Source of the DNA: Phycisphaerae bacterium | GTDB taxonomy: Bacteria > Planctomycetota > Phycisphaerae > UBA1845 > Fen-1342 | Length of the DNA stretch: 9,474 bases | Direction of reading: 5' to 3' | Assembly (NCBI GenBank): GCA_022842805.1 | Contig: JALHOX010000166.1 | Span: 1 to 9,474 of the forward strand | In this document: piece after piece, positions 1-6,122 of the stretch | Numbering within the stretch: the first letter of the stretch is position 1 | Layout: each line of letters starts with the position of its first letter | Program-made: the position numbers and the translations under genes | The notes under the pieces: generated by a model | The model's database searches: none | What the model was told of the DNA's origin: nothing | Seen by the model: the letters and a program-made list of their open reading frames with translations, nothing else

Positions 1-193
1 AGCCGAGGAAGCCCAGCAGGCCCAGCGAGACGGCGAAGAGTCCGTACCACGCCATCGGCGGGTGCGGGCGCTCGGCCACGTCGGCCACCAGGTCCGTCAC
101 CGACTTGTAGTCGTGATTGCCGGTGACGAGCGGCGCGCGCTTCCGCGGGTCGTCCCACGTATTGTCCACTTCCATCAGCGGGATGGTCGCCAT
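1..193 (-). CDS. actC: Alternative Complex III subunit ActC, NrfD-like membrane protein (N-terminal 64 residues, cut by window edge)
   Basis: Only the first 64 codons are present; the gene runs out of the window at base 1. The visible protein starts MATIPLMEVDNTW, has a polar stretch of about 45 residues, and then enters what looks like the first transmembrane helix (WYGLFAVSLGLLGFLG). ActC of ACIII is an NrfD/PsrC-type polytopic protein that binds quinol and passes electrons to the iron-sulfur domain of ActB. The identification rests mainly on context (third gene after actA and actB, 9 bases after the actB stop) and on an N-terminal layout typical of ActC: a short polar leader containing a VTG-N segment before helix 1. 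The ATG at 191-193 is preceded by GAGGT at the right distance. The residues that would bind quinol are not in the window. Together with actA and actB the call is quite safe; alone the fragment would be only weakly diagnostic. Confidence 0.85.
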   Translation of the reverse strand, partial: MATIPLMEVDNTWDDPRKRAPLVTGNHDYKSVTDLVADVAERPHPPMAWYGLFAVSLGLLGFLG

Positions 194-198
194 TCGAT

Positions 199-203
199 AC
201 CTC
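199..203 (-). promoter_or_regulatory. Ribosome binding site of actC
   Basis: GAGGT on the minus strand lies 5 bases before the actC ATG (191-193) and overlaps the first base of the TAG stop codon of actB (203-205). This arrangement suggests translational coupling of actB and actC. Confidence 0.6.
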
Positions 204-3200
204 TAGTGAGCCGACGCCGGCTGCGATGCCGCGTGAGTGTCCGAGTCGTGTCCGCCTGCGCCGGCGCCGTGCGCGCCATCACTGTGGCCGCCGTGCGAAC
301 CGTGCAACTTGGGCTGACCGCCCAACGGGCCGGGGTTGGTGACGCGGGCCAGGTACTCGACGCGCGGCTTGACGTTTAGCTGCGCCAGCAGCGCGTACGA
401 ACGAGGGTCCTTTCGCAACTGACTGACCGCGCTCTTCGGATCGCCCAGATCGCCGAAGTGGATCGCGCTGGTCGGACAGGCGTCCTGGCAGGCGGTCGTG
501 ATCGTGCCATCGGCGATCTTGTAGGTCTCGCCGCGGGTCGCCGCGTCGGACCCGACCCACTCGTTCTTGGCGCGAATCTTTTCCTTCGAGATGCGCTGAA
601 TGCAGAACGTGCACTTTTCCATGACGCCGCGGCTGCGAACCGTGACTTCCGGATTGTGCTGCATCTTCTGAATGTCGTTCAGCAGCTTCTGCGGCGTCAT
701 GCTGGGCTGCTTCCAGTTGGGGAAGCCGACCGTGCCCTGCTTGAGCGAACGCGGATGACGCGGGCCGTGATGGTTGAAGAACCAGTTGAAGCGACGCACC
801 TTGAACGGGCAGTTGTTTGAGCAATAGCGCGTGCCGATGCAGCGGTTGTAAACCATCACGTTCAGGCCTTCGCTGTCGTGCACAGTGGCCGCGACAGGGC
901 ACACGCTCTCGCACGGAGCGAGTTCGCAATGCTGGCACATCACCGGCTGGAACGCGATGCGCGCCTCTTCCGGGTTTTCGCCGCGGAAGTAGCGGTCGAT
1001 GCGCAGCCAGTGCATCTCGCGGCCCATCTCGACTTCCTGCTTGCCGACGACGGGGATGTTGTTTTCGGCCTGACACGCGACTACGCAGGCGTTGCAGCCG
1101 ATGCAGCCGCCCAGGTCGATCGCCATGGCCCAGCGATGCGGGCCGTACTGCGGATCCTGCCAGAGCGATTGCAGGGTCGGCAGGTGGACGACGTGATGCA
1201 CGCCCTTGGGGTCGTCGTTGTATTCCTCGATGCGATATTCGCGGACCAGCTCGGGCAGGCGCTTCTGCGTCTGGGCCTTGCCGACGTCCGACTCCATCAT
1301 GTGGTGATCTTGCGCCGTGACGAGCTGGTGCTTCGCGCCGGTCGCGCTCACCTTCGCCCCGGTCGCGCTCCAGAGCGACTCGGCCCGGCGAAGCGGGTAG
1401 ACGTTGAAACCGATCTGATCTCCGACGATGCCCGCAGCACTGCGACCATACCCCATCAGCAGCGTGATCAGGCCTGCGACCTGACCGGGCAGGATGAAGA
1501 TCGGCAGCGTGATGTTCGTGCCGCCCTGCTCGATGCGGATCATCGCGCCGTTGCGGACGTTGAGTCGGGTCGCATCGGACGGCGCGATCAGGGCCGCGTT
1601 GTCCCAGGTCAGCTTGGTCAGCGGCTCGGGCAGTTCCTGGAGCCACGGATTGTTGGCCCATTCGCCCGCGTTAATGCGATAGTCGGGGCGGAACGCGATC
1701 TCGAAGCCCTCGGCCTTCGCGCTCGTCGCAAGGCCGCACAGTTCACCGCACCACGAGCCTCCGCGGGCGCTGGGCTTTTCGCCCTTTCCGCCCGGAGCGA
1801 AGACGCCGTCGTGCAGTGCGCGGTTCCAACTCACGTCGTCGACGACGGCTGTGCCGCCGACTTCGCCCAGCGCGCGGCGCGTCAGCGAATAGGCGTTCAT
1901 GCCCTTCTCGCCCAGCAGCGCCGAGATCAGTTCGGCCGGCGTGCGCCCCTCATACAGCGGCGCGATCAGCGGCTGAACGATGCTGACGGTGCCGTCGAAG
2001 GCGCGCGTCGCGCCCCAGGCTTCGAGCAGATGGGCTCGATTGCAATGCCAGGTGCAGAGCCGCGAGGTCTCGTTGTCATATTCGCTCAGGTGGATGCTGT
2101 TCGGCGCCTTCGCGATCGCGTCGGCCAGCTTCAACTCAGCCGGCGCGTCGAAGGCCGGGTTGCCGCCGAGAATGATCAGCGTCTGCACCGCACCGCTGCT
2201 GAGCTGCGCCGCGGCGCTCGCCAGCGCCTCGGCTCCGATCGTGCGGCCCTTCCGCGGATCGGCGAAGTAGGTCACCAGATCGCCCGCGACCGCGGCGTTG
2301 ATCGCCGCGACGGCCGCGTGAATCGGCGCCGGCAGATGCGCCCCGGCCATCAGCACCGCATGACCGCGATGTTCGGCGATGTCCTTGGCGATCTGCTTAA
2401 TCGCATCGGCGTGCGTCGCGGCCTTGGCGGCGTCGGCCAGCGCGCTGCCGGCATCCGACGACCATGCGTCGATCGCCACGCCCGCATCGCGCAGCGCCGC
2501 GATCAACCCGCACACGAAACCGGCCAACTGCGACGGCTTGACCTTCAGCCGATGGTCGGCGATCGCACCGGTCAGCGAGAGGCCGACGTCCGCCATGTAG
2601 AGCCGCGACATCTTGCCGTCGACCGGCTTGCGGCGCTTGGCGAAATCGGCGGCGTAGCGAATCGCCGCCGGGCCATAAGCGAGAAAATCGCGATCGATCG
2701 AGACGATGACGTCGGCCTTCGAAAGATCGGCCATGGGCCGCATCGGCTCGCCCAGTGCCGCCGCCGTGCCGGCCGAAACGCCGACGCTGGAGAGCGGGCT
2801 CCACTCGACGAACTTCGCCTCCGGCAGAACATCGGCGACGCGCTTGCGCATGTCGGCCATCAGCGGCGAATCGCTGACTTCGCTCAGAATCAGGCAGCCG
2901 GCGCCCTTCGCGGCGCGAACCTTTTCGAATAGCGGGCCGGCATAGGCATCGAACTCAGCCCAGCCGCCCGCCGCATTGGCGGCCTGACGCGCGAGCTTGC
3001 TGAGGGGGGCCTTGCTGCGATCGGGGTCGTAAAGATCGAGCACCGCAGCCTGCATGAAGACGTCGCTCTTGCCGAGCGAGAGCGGGTGCAGGTCGTTGCC
3101 GTCGAGCTTGATCGGCCGGCCGTCGACGCTCGTCGCGAGCAGGCCGATGCCGCAGCCGTTGCGCTCCATCGACGTCGCAAAGAGCACCGGTTCCCCGGGA

Positions 3201-3451
3201 ATGCGATTGTCGGGCAGCCGCGAGTGCGGCAGGATTTCTTCGCGCGGCCAGCGGCAGCCCGTCAGCCCCGCCAACGCCGCGGAGGCGCCGGCGAGCTTCA
3301 GGAACTGGCGGCGGTTCGGCGAGCGCATCTCTTCCGGAACGTACGAGACAAACTCGCGCTCAACCCAGTCGCGGACGCGGGGCGAGCCTTCCAGCTCGTC
3401 CAGGCTGCGCCACAGCATCTGGTCGTCGCTTGCGGGTTTCAGCGATGGCAT
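203..3451 (-). CDS. actB: Alternative Complex III subunit ActB: Tat-exported molybdopterin oxidoreductase-like / iron-sulfur fusion protein
   Basis: The protein is 1082 residues from ATG 3451, the usual size of fused ActB. Residues 1-45 carry the family's extension (WRSLDEL near residue 16). A twin-arginine motif follows (RRQFLKLAG, Arg47-Arg48), then a hydrophobic stretch ending LTGC (Cys66), lipobox-like. Residues of about 70-770 are the molybdopterin-oxidoreductase-like part, which in characterised ACIII carries no molybdenum cofactor. The ferredoxin-like part follows, with cysteines at 783/786/789/793, 839/842/847/851, 871/877/881 and 947/950/988/992. These 15 cysteines fit three [4Fe-4S] clusters and one [3Fe-4S] cluster, as reported for ActB. 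Its role is to pass electrons from quinol (at ActC) to the hemes of ActA and onward. A TTG nine bases upstream (3460) is an alternative start; ATG was preferred. The start overlaps the end of actA by 13 bases. Oddities are a 7-residue tandem repeat at 695-708 and a histidine-rich tail at 1050-1082. Confidence 0.95.
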   Translation of the reverse strand: MPSLKPASDDQMLWRSLDELEGSPRVRDWVEREFVSYVPEEMRSPNRRQFLKLAGASAALAGLTGCRWPREEILPHSRLPDNRIPGEPVLFATSMERNGCGIGLLATSVDGRPIKLDGNDLHPLSLGKSDVFMQAAVLDLYDPDRSKAPLSKLARQAANAAGGWAEFDAYAGPLFEKVRAAKGAGCLILSEVSDSPLMADMRKRVADVLPEAKFVEWSPLSSVGVSAGTAAALGEPMRPMADLSKADVIVSIDRDFLAYGPAAIRYAADFAKRRKPVDGKMSRLYMADVGLSLTGAIADHRLKVKPSQLAGFVCGLIAALRDAGVAIDAWSSDAGSALADAAKAATHADAIKQIAKDIAEHRGHAVLMAGAHLPAPIHAAVAAINAAVAGDLVTYFADPRKGRTIGAEALASAAAQLSSGAVQTLIILGGNPAFDAPAELKLADAIAKAPNSIHLSEYDNETSRLCTWHCNRAHLLEAWGATRAFDGTVSIVQPLIAPLYEGRTPAELISALLGEKGMNAYSLTRRALGEVGGTAVVDDVSWNRALHDGVFAPGGKGEKPSARGGSWCGELCGLATSAKAEGFEIAFRPDYRINAGEWANNPWLQELPEPLTKLTWDNAALIAPSDATRLNVRNGAMIRIEQGGTNITLPIFILPGQVAGLITLLMGYGRSAAGIVGDQIGFNVYPLRRAESLWSATGAKVSATGAKHQLVTAQDHHMMESDVGKAQTQKRLPELVREYRIEEYNDDPKGVHHVVHLPTLQSLWQDPQYGPHRWAMAIDLGGCIGCNACVVACQAENNIPVVGKQEVEMGREMHWLRIDRYFRGENPEEARIAFQPVMCQHCELAPCESVCPVAATVHDSEGLNVMVYNRCIGTRYCSNNCPFKVRRFNWFFNHHGPRHPRSLKQGTVGFPNWKQPSMTPQKLLNDIQKMQHNPEVTVRSRGVMEKCTFCIQRISKEKIRAKNEWVGSDAATRGETYKIADGTITTACQDACPTSAIHFGDLGDPKSAVSQLRKDPRSYALLAQLNVKPRVEYLARVTNPGPLGGQPKLHGSHGGHSDGAHGAGAGGHDSDTHAASQPASAH
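206..304 (-). other. Histidine-rich C-terminal tail of ActB
   Basis: The last 33 residues of ActB (1050-1082) contain seven histidines (1050, 1053, 1056, 1061, 1068, 1073, 1082) among Gly, Ala, Ser and Asp. The segment is of low complexity and lies beyond the last iron-sulfur cysteine (992). It is probably disordered; metal binding is possible but not shown by sequence. Confidence 0.6.
1328..1369 (-). repeat. Short in-frame tandem duplication (2 x 21 bases) in actB
   Basis: The two adjacent 21-base units encode SATGAKV and SATGAKH (residues 695-708 of ActB). The DNA of the units is nearly identical, so a recent in-frame duplication is likely, in a linker just before the ferredoxin-like domain. 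It keeps the reading frame and probably only lengthens a loop. Confidence 0.6.
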
Positions 3452-4122
3452 GTGGAGCAATCCGTTGAGGGGTTGATCTTGTTTTCTTCACGCAGCTTCG
3501 CCCCAAGAGCGAGCTGCTCATCACGCGGCAGGCGCCACTCCATGTCCGTGATCTTGTCCAGCGGGCGCAGGTGCTCTTCCGGGTTGCGGTGGCACTTCAG
3601 GCACCACGACATGCTCAGCCGCTCCTGCTGCCAGACTTCTTCCATGCGATCGACCCGACCGTGGCACGAGGCACAGCCGATGCCGCGCGTGACGTGGGCG
3701 CTATGGTTGAAGTAGGAGTAATCGGGCAGGTCGTGGATCCGCACCCAGGGAACCGGGTTGCCGCTGGTCGCGGCCACAAGCAGATTGTTCAGCTTGTCCT
3801 TCGGGTCGGGGTTGGCGGTGTCGGTCGACTTGTTGGGATGGATGTTCGTGTGACAGCCAAGGCAGGTCTGCGTGGGCGGCACCCAGGCATGCGCCGTGTG
3901 CTCCACCGTTGTATGGCAGTACCTGCAGTCCATGCCCAATTCGCCGGCGTGCAAAGCATGGCTGTACGGAATGGGCTGACGCGGCATGTAGCCGACATCG
4001 GTCGCGGTCGGCGCAAAGCCAAACGTGAGCACGACGACGGCGTAAAGCCCCCCGAAGACGGCGCCGCCGCCTAGGAGGGGTTTCAGGCTGTCAACCCAGC
4101 GCGGGAAGTGGAACCGAGTGAT
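3439..4122 (-). CDS. actA: Alternative Complex III subunit ActA, pentaheme membrane-anchored cytochrome c
   Basis: The protein is 227 residues from the chosen start. One N-terminal transmembrane segment lies at about residues 18-36, followed by a periplasmic domain with five CXXCH heme c motifs at 66-70 (CRYCH), 87-91 (CLGCH), 150-154 (CASCH), 174-178 (CLKCH) and 222-226 (CSTCH, with a single Arg before the stop). Five hemes, the phrases QPIPYSHALH and IHDLPDYSYFNHSAHV, and an ending in CSTCHR are typical of ActA. The protein takes electrons from ActB and hands them to a terminal oxidase, directly or through a soluble cytochrome. Start choice: the longest reading begins at TTG 4149, which has no ribosome binding site and would leave a leader of about 14 bases. 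AAAGGAG (4135-4129) lies 6 bases before an in-frame ATC (4122-4120), giving a protein beginning (M)TRFHFPRW, similar in length to the ActA N-termini I recall. ATC is a rare initiator, so the start is less certain than the gene. The stop codon overlaps actB. Confidence 0.93.
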   Translation of the reverse strand: MTRFHFPRWVDSLKPLLGGGAVFGGLYAVVVLTFGFAPTATDVGYMPRQPIPYSHALHAGELGMDCRYCHTTVEHTAHAWVPPTQTCLGCHTNIHPNKSTDTANPDPKDKLNNLLVAATSGNPVPWVRIHDLPDYSYFNHSAHVTRGIGCASCHGRVDRMEEVWQQERLSMSWCLKCHRNPEEHLRPLDKITDMEWRLPRDEQLALGAKLREENKINPSTDCSTCHR

Positions 4123-4128
4123 GGTCCG

Positions 4129-4135
4129 CTCCTTT
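4129..4135 (-). promoter_or_regulatory. Ribosome binding site of actA (AAAGGAG), pointing to an ATC start
   Basis: AAAGGAG on the minus strand ends 6 bases before the in-frame ATC at 4122-4120. It lies inside the reading frame if the upstream TTG (4149) were used, so it argues for the shorter protein. No ATG, GTG or TTG in any frame lies at a suitable distance after it. Confidence 0.65.
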
Positions 4136-4169
4136 GTTCTGAGACTCAACTAACGCTGAAGGAGTCGGG

Positions 4170-4197
4170 ATCATAAGGATGGGGAGCGCGCGGTCAA
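4170..4197 (-). promoter_or_regulatory. Sigma-70-type promoter of the act operon
   Basis: On the minus strand the -35 element TTGACC (4197-4192) and the -10 element TATGAT (4175-4170) each match the consensus at five of six positions, with a 16-base spacer. Transcription would start near 4163, about 40 bases before the proposed ATC start of actA and about 14 before the TTG alternative. The -35 box is embedded in TTGACCGC, whose complement GCGGTC recurs in this intergenic region, and it sits between two GCGCGC arms (4186-4191, 4201-4206). Confidence 0.6.
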
Positions 4198-4246
4198 GTG
4201 GCGCGCCGCTGTTTCGCGAAGTTCATCGTCAATGGCATTCAAAATG

Positions 4247-4262
4247 GGCGGTCTGGACCGCC
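4247..4262. repeat. Palindrome GGCGGTC-TG-GACCGCC, possible operator
   Basis: This is a perfect 7-base inverted repeat with a 2-base centre, located between the divergent act operon and the ABC exporter operon. No T-tract follows, so it does not look like a terminator. Its right arm can also pair with GCGGTCC at 4271-4277. Confidence 0.5.
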
Positions 4263-4273
4263 TGAAGCGAGCG

Positions 4274-4288
4274 GTCCATCCGATGGAC
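4274..4288. repeat. Palindrome GTCCATC-C-GATGGAC, possible operator
   Basis: This is a perfect 7-base inverted repeat around one central base. Its centre is about 26 bases from that of the preceding palindrome, roughly 2.5 helical turns. It overlaps a GCGGTC copy at 4271-4276. A regulator site is the simplest reading, but this is inference. Confidence 0.45.
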
Positions 4289-4379
4289 AGCCCGATCGCG
4301 CGTTTTCTGCCCCAACCCAGCGCCGCAGTTCATCGCGAACACGCGCACAGGTCGCTGCGGTCCGCGCTGTCCGTTGCGG

Positions 4380-4385
4380 TATCAT
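4380..4385 (+). promoter_or_regulatory. Weak candidate -10 element for the ABC exporter operon
   Basis: TATCAT matches four of six consensus positions of TATAAT. No recognisable -35 lies 16-18 bases upstream, where only TGCGGT-like sequence is found. A start near 4392 would leave a leader of about 38 bases to the ATG at 4430. The call is tentative. Confidence 0.2.
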
Positions 4386-4429
4386 TAGCGGAGTGAATGG
4401 TCGCTGGCCCGCGCCATAGGCAGGCTGGA

Positions 4430-5329
4430 ATGTTGAATCGCTGGATCGGAATCGCACTTTTCGGCCTGATGATGGCGGCCAATAGCGGCCTCTTCATGCG
4501 CGATATTCTCCCCGCCTGGACCGCCGGCGACCCGCCCCAGGCGAAGGTCGTGCGAATCAGCCCGGGCGAAGAGCATTGGTCCCAAACCACCATTGAGAAC
4601 CAAGATCGACGTATTATCGGACGAAGCTGGAGCCGACTCCATCGCACCAGCGGAAACGTCGCCACCCAACGCGTCGAAACCTTCATCAATTCGTTTCGCC
4701 TGCCCAACGGCGTCTTCCTGCCGCCGTTTCACGTGCAGTTTCAACTCATCTACCACGGCTCCCCCGAGCAACTGGAGGAGATCGAGATGTTCGTGGAGGG
4801 CCTGCCCATGCCCTTGAGGCTGGAGGGCCGGCTCGTTTCCGACCAGTTCGCCTGCATGTGGCGCATCGGACCGCAGAACGGCCGCTTTATTCTCGATGCC
4901 GCTGCGACGCGCACCTTTGGCGATGCTCTGCGTCCTTTTGATCAGTTGCCCAATCTCGTCGTCGGCCAGTCCTGGCGCGTGCGACTGCTCAACCCGCTGG
5001 CCGAGTTGCTGCCCGGATTTCAGGCCGGACAGATGGAGTCCGAATCGATGCTCGTCCGCGTGGTAGACACCGAAACGGTCACTCATCGCGGGGCGTCGAT
5101 CGAGGCCTTTCGCGTCGAAGCGCCGCGCGTGCGGGCCTGGGTCGCGCCGGACGGCACCGTCTTGCGACAGGAGGTCGATTTGCCGCTGCTTGGCATGCTC
5201 CGCATCATGGACGAGCCTCACAGCCGAACGTTGTACGACAGCACGGTCGAGGAGTTTCGCTCATTGATCGGGCCGATCGACCCCGAGTTTCACATTGGCT
5301 TTCAACGCGGGGGCGACGAAGGTGAATGA
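4430..5329 (+). CDS. Unrecognised membrane-anchored extracytoplasmic protein co-translated with an ABC exporter
   Basis: I do not recognise a family. The protein has 299 residues: a short N-terminal hydrophobic segment with Arg4 before it (residues about 5-22), acting as a signal anchor or uncleaved signal, and then a soluble region predicted outside the cytoplasm. The soluble part has many alternating hydrophobic/polar stretches that suggest beta strands (QFQLIYHG 104-111, FRVEAPRVRAWV 227-238, GTVLRQEVDLPLLGML 242-257). The pattern AWVAPDGTVLRQEV resembles beta-sheet proteins in which a strand pair reports a processed or bound substrate, but this is only a visual impression. No catalytic motif, lipobox or cysteine pair is visible (one Cys, 142). 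Start choice: an in-frame ATG at 4397 exists, but the ATG at 4430 puts the hydrophobic segment at the N-terminus. The GTG of the ATPase gene overlaps its end by 8 bases, so it is probably an accessory subunit of that transporter. Confidence 0.8.
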   Translation: MLNRWIGIALFGLMMAANSGLFMRDILPAWTAGDPPQAKVVRISPGEEHWSQTTIENQDRRIIGRSWSRLHRTSGNVATQRVETFINSFRLPNGVFLPPFHVQFQLIYHGSPEQLEEIEMFVEGLPMPLRLEGRLVSDQFACMWRIGPQNGRFILDAAATRTFGDALRPFDQLPNLVVGQSWRVRLLNPLAELLPGFQAGQMESESMLVRVVDTETVTHRGASIEAFRVEAPRVRAWVAPDGTVLRQEVDLPLLGMLRIMDEPHSRTLYDSTVEEFRSLIGPIDPEFHIGFQRGGDEGE

Positions 5330-6122
5330 GCCGGCCGCCGCAGGCAACACGGTCAGCCTGCAAAACGTCATCAAAAACTACGGCGACCATCCCGCCGTCC
5401 GCGACGTCTCGCTCGATCTGCGGGCCGGAGAAGTCTTCGCGTTTCTGGGCCAAAACGGCGCGGGCAAGACCACCACGCTCAAGCTGACGTGCGGCCTGCT
5501 GCAGCCCGACGCCGGCCGCGTCAGCGTGTGCGGCTTCGATATGTCGCGCGAGGCCGAGGCGGGCAAGCGCCTGATCGCCTACGTGCCCGACACGCCGTTT
5601 CTGTACGACAAACTGACCGGCCGCGAGTTCATTCAATTCACGGTCGACGTCTACGGAATCCCCGCGCGAATCAGCAAGCCGCGCATCAGCGAGATCGTCA
5701 ACCGGCTCGACATGACCGGCTTCCTTGACGAACTGGCCGAGACCTACAGCCACGGCATGAAGCAGCGCGTCGCGCTCGCCGCGGCGTTGGTCCATTCGCC
5801 CCGGCTGCTGGTGGTCGACGAGCCGCTGGTCGGCCTCGACCCGCGCACCATCCGCATCGCCAAAACGATCTTCCGCGAGATCGCCGAGTCGGGCGGCACC
5901 GTCTTCATGAGCACGCACACGCTCGACGTCGCCGAGCAGGTCGCCGACCGCATCGGCATCCTGCACGCCGGCCGGATCGTGGCCCTCGGCACGCTCAGCG
6001 AGCTCAAGCGCCAGGCCGCCCTCGACGGACGGCTCGAAGACGTCTTTCTGCGGATCACCTCCGACGCCCCGCGCGTCGATGCGCAAGCAAACGGCGACGC
6101 GCGACAGGAGGAGGCGGCGTGA
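5322..6122 (+). CDS. ABC transporter ATP-binding protein (ABC-2 exporter type)
   Basis: The protein is 266 residues from GTG 5322 and forms the cytoplasmic ATPase that drives the permease encoded next. It has a Walker A (GQNGAGKT, 43-50), a signature motif in the variant form YSHGM followed by KQR (142-149), a Walker B (LLVVDE, 162-167), a D-loop GLDP (171-174) and an H-loop His199 (STHT). The segment YVPDTPFLYDKLTG (87-100) is the Q-loop region as found in the CcmA/ABC-2 exporter group, with Asp90 where Gln is usual. The ending LEDVFLRIT (238-246) is also usual for that group, followed by a 20-residue polar tail. The start GTG lies within GTGAATGA, overlapping the upstream stop by 8 bases; a TTG at 5295 is an alternative with no better binding site. 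The stop overlaps the permease start by 4 bases (GTGA). The substrate cannot be told from the ATPase. Confidence 0.95.
   Translation: MNEPAAAGNTVSLQNVIKNYGDHPAVRDVSLDLRAGEVFAFLGQNGAGKTTTLKLTCGLLQPDAGRVSVCGFDMSREAEAGKRLIAYVPDTPFLYDKLTGREFIQFTVDVYGIPARISKPRISEIVNRLDMTGFLDELAETYSHGMKQRVALAAALVHSPRLLVVDEPLVGLDPRTIRIAKTIFREIAESGGTVFMSTHTLDVAEQVADRIGILHAGRIVALGTLSELKRQAALDGRLEDVFLRITSDAPRVDAQANGDARQEEAA
6106..6114 (+). promoter_or_regulatory. Ribosome binding site of the ABC permease
   Basis: AGGAGGAGG, inside the end of the ATPase gene, lies 4 bases before the GTG start at 6119-6121. It is the strongest Shine-Dalgarno in the window and supports the GTG start and high expression of the permease. 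Confidence 0.7.

Larger units (their letters stand above)
4150..4429. other. Divergent intergenic region between actA and the ABC exporter operon
   Basis: I see no convincing gene here; short open frames across it have no recognisable product. It holds the act promoter, the two palindromes, and four copies of GCGGTC (4190-4195, 4248-4253, 4271-4276, 4357-4362) plus one inverted copy (4256-4261). The copy at 4357 is part of the odd palindrome GCGGTCCGC. For the rightward operon only a weak TATCAT (4380-4385) resembles a -10 element, with no good -35. Confidence 0.6.

Noticed and set aside
279..1661. 460-codon second frame on the minus strand within actB
   Set aside because: It is a shifted frame of the ferredoxin-like region of actB. 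The product is Arg-rich with no domain, while the actB frame carries all iron-sulfur cysteines.
878..2932. 684-codon open frame on the plus strand
   Set aside because: It lies fully opposite actB, whose domains and cysteine motifs are unmistakable. The plus-strand translation is rich in Arg, Ala, Asp and Val without any motif, as expected of an antisense frame in high-GC DNA.
203..3451. ActB as a catalytic molybdenum enzyme
   Set aside because: The order actA-actB-actC and the fused iron-sulfur domain mark it as the ACIII subunit, whose molybdopterin-like domain is known to lack the cofactor.
4200..4207. GGCGCGCC as a special site
   Set aside because: An 8-base GC palindrome is expected by chance in DNA of this composition, and it shows no further structure.
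4247..4288. Palindrome pair as an intrinsic terminator or mobile-element end
   Set aside because: There is no T-run on either strand, no gene ends nearby (the flanking genes diverge), and no target-site duplication or transposase is present.
4198..4457. Short open frames (72-73 codons) on both strands in the intergenic region
   Set aside because: They run through the palindromes and into the neighbouring gene, have no convincing binding site, and give low-complexity Arg/Ser/Pro-rich products.
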